From Thalassia testudinum (lineage: Eukaryota > Streptophyta > Magnoliopsida > Alismatales > Hydrocharitaceae): a DNA stretch of 64,000 nucleotides. Where the stretch lies: assembly GCA_037157565.1 (NCBI GenBank), contig JAZHRO010000024.1:17924501-17988500 (forward strand). Direction: 5' to 3'. Each line of letters opens with the position of its first letter. Positions within the stretch are counted from its first letter, which is position 1. Made by a program: the position numbers and the translations under genes. The notes under the pieces were generated by a model. That model ran no database searches. It saw only the letters and a list, made by a program, of their open reading frames with translations, and had not been told where the DNA came from. Shown here one piece after another: positions 57,630 through 64,000 of the stretch.

Positions 57630-58473
57630 AAAGAGGGTTAATTATGTAGTTTTAACATCACATCATAAATGCAGAGTAACCACAAGGTTTGTCAGGGATT
57701 AATTAAATGTCAATTGAGCATTAAAGTTCAAAGAATGGGTCCACACAGACAAAAACAGGGTTTCACACATCATGAGAACCGCAACCGCACACAAAACCCT
57801 AAATTTAGACCCTCTTGAATTGAAGAGGTTCTGGTCAAGATAAAATTCATCTAAACCTCCTAAAATTCATATAAAATATTATAATAGGTTTGATACCCAT
57901 GATTTGACCATCTGAACTCATTTTGACCTTGAATAGTGTCTTAGACGGGATTTTGCCATAATTTGGGCTTCTGTGCAAATTTTCCAGTCAAACATAATTA
58001 AAATCAAAATCCAACTTCACAACCAAATTTCTTGGGTCCAAATTAGGTTAAATCCAAAATTTGGGCCCAATCAGAGTTCATCTTGACGTAGTTTGCATTT
58101 TAATCCCTTAAATCTCTATTTCTCACAATCAGATCCTTAACTTCCGAAATCTCTTGCAAATAGGTTCCCAACTTTGTCATCTTCTTCACGAAATGCCCCC
58201 TTCCTCCTGAAGCTTCAAGGTTTCCTAAAATAGAAGTCAACACAACTTTGACTCAGGCAAATCCTCATCAAATCGTCTCCAAATCCCACCAAAATTGGTA
58301 GGAATGGAGTTCAAACCATGACGAATCATACAAACGCAATACCAGACACCGATTTGGAGCAAGGAGCTCCAGCGAGATTCATGAAATTGTGGGGTTACTT
58401 GATTAGAAGTCTCATGTCAATCACATGAATCCCCTGATTTAGAGCTCGAGTTTGAGCTCTATAAAGAGTCCTC
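57630..58473 (+). repeat. Fragment of a diverged Athila-family LTR
   Basis: Aligns with the start of C3 in the same orientation: TTCTGGTCAAGATAAAATTCATC (57838) against the AGTCAGGATAAAAATCAAATA block of C3 (51541), CCAGTCAAACAT (57982) against CCAGTCAAACGT (51691), and TAGGTTAAATCCAAAATTTG. It reaches a TATA-like CTCTATAAAGAG (58457-58468) and is then cut by the LTR array at 58474. The remainder is not found after the array. Confidence 0.65.
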
Positions 58474-60163
58474 TGTTTGGCATGTGATCGCGATTAATAA
58501 GGAGTTTAGTTGTAGTATAGCACAAAAACATGACGACAAATAATATTTATAAAACCGATGAGTACTGGGTCATTCGTAGGGAGGCAATCTCGATTTTTAA
58601 CGGAAGCTTTTCAATGAAACTAATTCTAGCAAGATATTTATATATGTATATATGTATAGAGATGCATCAAATATTCATAAGATCATATTTCATTTCATTG
58701 ATAAAGAGTTTTTCATAATAGAAATTGCTATGCAAAAAGTAAAGATAGATAGAGAGAAAGAGAGAGAAGGAGAGAGAGAGACATAGAAGAAGGTGGTAGA
58801 GAAACGACGCCCCTTGCGGGATGCTTGTGCGAGATGCGGTAGCACCTCAGATCTAGAACGCCGGGATGGAGTTGGAGCAGAGTTGCAGAGAAGACGGAAT
58901 ATGTCTGGAGTTGATGGAAGAGAGAGGTTCTAAGTGGGTCCTTCAACTGGGGTGGCCCTGGCATTCTTTTATAGCTTTTGTGAAGGGCAAAATGGGTATT
59001 TCATCCCTTAATCTTGGGCAACAACCCCTTGGCTAATCAGATCCGTTGATTGGGAGATCAACGTCTCTAATTTGGCTTAAAAATAACCTTCAAAAGGCCT
59101 TCTATGCTCGGATTCATTCTGGTGGCGACACATGGTACGTCGTGCGCCCTCAGATCCTCATCGCACGGCTCCCACTCGCTTGCGTTCTGATTGCTTGTGT
59201 TAGCGTGTTTTAGGGTTCACTTGATTAAATATTTTCAAATAAGGTTCTAATGAGGCACACAAAAGTTTTGCAAATCCCAATTTGTTTGATAGATTTCCTT
59301 TAAGTATGGAAATGCAAGTGTGCTTTATGCTTATCGTGAAACCTTATGCACAGATATTTCTAAATGATTCTTTTAAGTTAAAAATGATGAGTGGTGCGAC
59401 TCAAGAAACAAAATCAATTGGTCCTTATAGTACCACTAACCAGGCACTCACAAAATATTTTTTTCAAGAATTTTAATGCACATTTTCTATTTGTTTCTGA
59501 ATTAATGTGTACTGGGGTTTTGGAGTTTGTTTTGACCCCTAGCTGGTGATTAGATAAACCATGCAATCAAGCGTGCAAGAAATATTTTTCTCATATTTTT
59601 CTAAAATTTTTTACTTTCTCCGAAATTCAGTGCCAAAATTTCAAGTGAATCGGAGTTGTATAAGAATTCCTATGATATTTTGAACTCCAAAAAATCAAGA
59701 ACAAAATCTATATTGATAACAGATCAGTGTGAGAATTTTTAAAAATTTTCTATAACTTCGATTTGCACAAATTTCAAATATGTTGTTACTGACGTTGAAA
59801 TCTACGTCCAGCAAAAAATTTGATAATTTTTAGACGTGCGGATCTTAGGGAATTGAATTTTTAAGATGAAAACTTATTTCAGCCTGAAAAAACAAGAGAA
59901 ATATTTTTTTTTCTTTTTTTTGTTTTCAATAAGCAAATAAATTCTAACTAATCCTATACTTCAAGTAAATCCTAAATCTAACTAATCTAAACTATAGGTA
60001 CTTACCTGAGGTTCGAACCTGCACTTTCTCTATCGTGTTTGGTTCAGATTTCTTCGTTTCCTGCACACACAAAATCAACGAAGAATGTAGCGAGTTAGAA
60101 ATCTCAAATATGCACAGAAAAGCTTCAAAAATTTTCGTTGCCTCCCTAGCAAGGGTACCAACT
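58474..60163 (-). repeat. LTR array unit 1
   Basis: Complete unit: LTR start, purine-rich AGAGAGAAAG block (58740-58790), TATA element, TTTCAAATAAGG block, AT-rich part (59580-59990), leader with CCTGAGGTTCGAACCTGC (60006-60023) and a decayed primer site (CCTAGCAAGGGTACCA) at its right end. Confidence 0.75.
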
Positions 60164-61836
60164 TGTTTGGCACGTGATCATGATTAAAAGTTGTTTAGTT
60201 GTAGCATAGCGCGAAAACACGACGACAAATAATATTTATAAAATCGATGAGTGCCGGGTCATTCGCAAGGAGGCAATCTCGATTTTTAACGGAAGCTTTT
60301 CAATGAAACTAGTTCCAACAAGATATTTATATATGTATATATGTATAGAGACGCATCAAAGATTAATCAGATCAGATTTCATTGCATTGATAAAGAGTTT
60401 TTCGTAATAGAAATTGCTATGCAAAAAGTAAAGATAGATAGAGAGAAAGAAAGAGAGGGAGAGAGAGAAAGATAGAAGAAGGTGGCAGAGAAACGATGCC
60501 ACTTGCGGGATGCTTGTGCGAGATGCGACAGCACCTTAGATCCAGAGCGCCAGGACGGAGTTGGAGTGGAGTTGTAGAGGGACGGAGAGTTGCAGAGAAG
60601 ACGGAATATGTCTGGAGTTGATGGAAGAGAGAGGTTCTAAGTGGATCCTTCAACTGGGGGGTCCCTGGGCCTTCTTTTATAGCTTTTGTGAGGGGCAAAA
60701 TGGGTATTTCAGCCCTTAATCTTGTGCAACAACTCCTTGGCTAATCAGATCGGTTGATCGGGAGATCAACATCTCTAATTTGGCCAAAAAATAACCTTCA
60801 AAAGGCCTTCTATGCTCGGATTCATTCTGGTGGCGACACGTGGCACGCTATGCACCCTCAGATTCACATCGCACGGTTCCCGCTCGCCCGTGTCTCTGAT
60901 TGCTTGTGTTAACGTGTTTTAGGGTTTACTTGATTAAATATTTTCAAATAAGGTTCTAATGAGGCACACAAAAGTTTTGCAAATCCCAATTTGTTTGATA
61001 GATTTCCTTTAAGTATGGAAATGCAAGTGTGCTCTATCCTTAGCGTGAAACCCTATGCACAGATATTTCTAAATGATTCTTTTAAGTTCAAAATGATGAG
61101 TGGTGCGACCCAAGCAACAAAATCAATTGGTCCTTATGGCACCACTAACTAGGCACTCACAAAATAATTTTTTCAAGAATTTTGATGCACGTTTTCTATT
61201 TGTTTCTGATTTAATGTGTACTGGGGGTTTTGGAGTTTGTTTTGACCCCTAGTTGGTGATTAGATAATCCATGCAATCAAGCGTATAAGAAATATTTTTA
61301 TTAGATTTTTCTAAAATTTTTTACTTTCTCTGAAATTTAGTGCCGTAAATTTCAAGTCAATCGAAGTTGTATAAGAATTCCTATGATATTTTGAACTCCA
61401 AAAAATCAGGAACAAAATCCGTAATAATAACATATCAGTGTGAGAATTTTTAAAAATTTTCTATAACTCCGATTTGCGCGAATTTCAAATATGTTGTTCC
61501 TGACTTTGAAATCCACGTCCAGTAAAAAATTTGATAATTTGAAATCCACGTCAGGAATTGAATTTTTAAGATGAAAATTTATTTCAGCCCAAAAATCAAG
61601 AGAAATATTTTGTTTCTTTTTTGTTGTTTTTAATAAGCAAACAAATTCTAACTAATCTAAACTATAGGTACTTACCTGAGCTTCAAACCTGCATTTTCTC
61701 CATTGTCGTGTTTGGTTCAGATTTCTTCGTTCCTGCACACACAAAATCAACGAAAAATGTAGCGAGTTAAAAAATCTCAAATACGCACCGAAAAGTTTCA
61801 AAACTTTCCATTGCCTCCCCGGCAACGGCGCCAACT
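60164..61836 (-). repeat. LTR array unit 2
   Basis: Aligns with unit 1 throughout. It has a short insertion near 60575 (GAGGGACGGAGAGTTGCAG) relative to unit 1, and a local rearrangement or deletion near 61540. It ends with a perfect tRNA-Asp primer-binding site. Confidence 0.75.
61817..61833 (-). other. Primer-binding site, tRNA-Asp, perfect match
   Basis: Minus strand TGGCGCCGTTGCCGGGG, an exact complement of the tRNA-Asp 3' end, three bases before the LTR start at 61837. Confidence 0.85.
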
Positions 61837-62989
61837 TGTTTGATGCATGATCGCGACTAAAAGTTGTTTAGTTGTAGTATAACGCGAAAATACGACGACA
61901 AATAATATTTATAAAATCGATGAGTACCGGGTCGTTCGCAAGGAGGCAATCTCGATTTTTAACGGAAGCTTTTCAATGAAACTAGTTCTAACAAGATATT
62001 TATATATGTATATATGTATAGAGATGCATTAAATATTGATAAAATCATATTTCATTGCATTGATAATGAGTTTTTCATAATAGAAATTTCTATGCAAAAA
62101 GTAAAGATAGATAAAGAGAAAGCGGGAGAGGGAGAGAGAGAGAGATAGAAGAAGGTGGCAGAGAAACGACGCCGCTTGCGGGATGCTTGTGCGAGATACG
62201 GCAGCACCTCAGATCCAGAGCACCGAGATGAAGTTGGAGCGGAGTTGCAGAGGGACAGAGAGTTGCAGAGAAGACGGAATATGTCTAGAGTTGATGGAAG
62301 AGAGAGGCTCTAAGTGGATCCTTCAACTGGGGGGCCCTGGGCCTTCTTTAATAGCTTTTGTGAAGGGCAAAAAGGGTATTTCAGCCCTTAATCTTGTGCA
62401 ACAACCCCATGGCTAATTAGATCCATTGATCGGGAGATCAATGTCTCTGATTTGGCCTAAAAATAACCTTCAAAAGGCCTTCTATGCTCGGATTCATTCT
62501 GGTGGTGACACGTGGCATGCTGTGTGCCCTCAGATCCTCATCGCACGGTTCCTGCTCGCCCGTGTCTCTGATTGCTTGTGTTAGCGTGTTTTAGGGTTCA
62601 CTTGATTAAATATTTTCAAATAAGGTTCTAATGAGGCACACAAAAGTTTTGCAAATCCCAATTTGTTTGATAGATTTCCTTTAAGAATGGAAATGCAAGT
62701 GTACTCTATCCTTAGCGTGAAACTCTATGCATAGATATTTCCAAATGATTCTTTTAAGTTCAAAATGATGAGTGGTGCGACCCAAGCAACAAAATCAATT
62801 GGTCCTTATGGCACCACTAACTAGGTACTCACAAAATATTTTTTTCAAGAATTTTGATGCATGTTTTCTATTTGTTTCTGATTTAATGTGTACTGGGGGT
62901 TTTGGAGTCTGTTTTGACCCCTAGTTGGTGATTAGATAATCCGTGCAATCAAGCATGCAAGAAATATTTTTCTCATATTTTTCTAAAAT
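61837..62989 (-). repeat. LTR array unit 3, truncated
   Basis: Aligns with units 1 and 2 up to TTTTTCTAAAATA, then switches to unrelated sequence. The TATA position is mutated (CTTTAATAGC, 62345-62354). No CA end or target duplication at the break, so truncation by deletion or by another insertion is likely. Confidence 0.75.
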
Positions 62990-64000
62990 ATAGGATATGG
63001 CTATCTACGCACACAAATACTTAAGCACAAAATCAGTAATAACAAGACAATTTGCACAATCAATCAAACCACAGAAAATTGGCACAATATGCATAGTAGT
63101 TCCCCTCTCTTGGGTACTTCACTACCTAAGCCTCCCAGTTTAGGGTTTTTAACCCAATTCCCTTAACCCTGAGTAAATCAATTTACTAAATCAAGGTAAT
63201 TAACGGGTTACCTCAACCCAAGTACAATAACGGGTTTGTTACAACCCAACGAGCAAATGTTCAAGAACAAATGAAATACAGGTGTAAGAAAGAAAGATCC
63301 TACAATTAGAACGTAAGCCTCTCAACAAATGTAAATATAATGTTACCAATTTGAGAGCCTAGAATGAAAGTGAATGCCTTGACAATGTGCAAAGAAATCA
63401 CGTTGATGTGCTTGCAAAACTGTAGAGAGATTGATAGCAGCAAACTATTCCTTCTTCTTTCTCTCTTGAAAATATGGTGGAAATTTGAAATATAGCTCTA
63501 GATTTTTTCTTCTCTATTTTTCATGTGCAAGCTAAGGGTCCAAGGGTTTATTTATAGAGTTATGACCTTAGTGGGTCGTCGTTCACATTATCAAAATTAA
63601 TATTCCAGCAATTCTGTTTTGGACCAACGGCTAGCTAGTACCGGTACTAAAGTACTTGTACCGGTACTAACAACTCACTGCCACCAGTACATGAGTCTTG
63701 GTACCGGTACTCATGATTGCTACCGGTACTTGTGACTCCCAGGTTTGAAATTCCTTGAGCACAGTAACCTACCTGTATCGGTACTCATCATGGGTACCGG
63801 TGCTTGTAAGGTTTGGGCCAGAATTAAGGCTTCAACCTGTAGCCAACATGTACCGGTACTCATGATTGGTATTGGTACTTGTTGTTCATAGTTTGAGACG
63901 AATTCTTAAACCTGTGCCTTGCAAATACCAGTATTGATGAACAGTACCAATACTTGCTTACAAGTACCTATTTTAAGTATTTTAATCCATCACGTACTTT
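62990..64000 (-). repeat. Partial LTR with TACCGGTA palindrome array, runs off right edge
   Basis: Read leftwards: a dense array of TACCGGTACT-type palindromes (63963-63632), then a TATA box CTATAAATAAACCC (minus strand of about 63563-63549), then a leader-like region. This is the same architecture as S1 and S2 with a different palindrome. The LTR start is outside the window. Copia-like identity is a guess from the layout. Confidence 0.5.
63632..63963 (-). promoter_or_regulatory. TACCGGTA palindrome array
   Basis: Five perfect TACCGGTACT copies and about six near-copies (TATCGGTACT, TACCGGTGCT, TATTGGTACT, TACCAGTATT, TACCAATACT, CACCAGTACA) in 330 bp, spaced 15-60 bp, immediately upstream (in the minus-strand sense) of the TATA box. 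Most changes fall in the central CCGG. Confidence 0.65.

Larger units (their letters stand above)
58474..62989 (-). mobile_element. Head-to-tail array of three LTR-leader units (non-autonomous gypsy type)
   Basis: Units start TGTTTGG/TGTTTGA at 58474, 60164 and 61837 (spacing 1690 and 1673 bp). Units two and three are each preceded by a tRNA-Asp-type primer site (60144-60160 decayed, 61817-61833 perfect) and ACT. Each unit therefore contains an LTR plus a short leader ending in a primer site, read leftwards, with no gag-pol. The minus-strand TATA GCTATAAAAG is at 58975-58966 and 60683-60674. The third unit is broken at about 62989. This looks like LTR-leader-LTR-leader-LTR, produced by recombination or template switching of a small element. 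Athila/Tat affinity is inferred from the primer type only. Confidence 0.8.

Noticed and set aside
58728..60698. Similar minus-strand frames of 78 and 93 codons
   Set aside because: They are the same leader segment of two tandem LTR units, start near the inferred transcription start, and have no domain. Lengths change by indels that do not respect the frame.

Overview
The window is repeat-dense nuclear DNA from a flowering plant. It contains Athila-type and Tekay/Del-type Ty3-gypsy LTR retrotransposons, copia-like LTRs, and tRNA-Asp and initiator tRNA-Met primer-binding sites, which are combinations typical of plant genomes. I found no convincing host gene, rRNA, functional tRNA or CRISPR array. 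The species cannot be named from this sequence.

Left half (1-38434): a nested stack of insertions, mostly resolved by exact 5-bp target-site duplications (TSDs). The outermost recognisable layer is an antisense Tekay-type LTR (B3). Its pieces lie at about 21221-22342, 24964-25563 and 38217-38434, and the rest is presumably left of the window. Into B3 went (a) an old, broken Athila-like element (off the left edge to about 21220), (b) a solo Tekay LTR at 22343-24958 (TSD ACATA) and (c) a full-length but dead Tekay element at 25565-38216. The old Athila was hit by a copia-like solo LTR (S1, 3651-19217, TSD ATCCA), and S1 was hit by a young, complete Athila element (4461-18306, TSD TATGT). The Tekay element has an antisense solo LTR in its integrase region (32529-34907, TSD GGGAC).

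The young Athila element, on the minus strand, is the one apparently functional unit. It has two 2.83-kb LTRs differing at about seven positions, a tRNA-Asp primer site, a polypurine tract, and one uninterrupted 1899-codon gag-protease-RT-RNase H-integrase frame whose catalytic residues are all visible. The Tekay element is decayed: its gag-pol frame has about nine stops, nearly all explainable by C-to-T changes in CAG or CGA codons, plus a frameshift.

Middle (38435-47716): unclassified sequence, a dispersed repeat with 253-bp tandem units (about 39480-40075 and 46661-47510), a 337-bp tandem duplication (42188-42861), very AT-rich stretches, and a second copia-like solo LTR (S2, 43738-45422, TSD ATTAT).

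Right half (47717-64000): an Athila-family solo LTR (C1, TSD CCACC) hit twice, 34 bp apart, by related solo LTRs in opposite orientations (C2, TSD CTACG; C3, TSD GTTCC). Then come a small copia-like LTR, a fragment of another Athila-type LTR, a head-to-tail array of three LTR-plus-leader units of about 1.68 kb with tRNA-Asp primer sites, and part of another LTR running off the right edge.

The most unusual signal is in the LTR promoters. Apparently unrelated LTR families carry dense arrays of a short palindrome with a central CpG beside the TATA box: AGACGTCT in the copia-like and Tekay LTRs, and TACCGGTA-type in the right-edge LTR.
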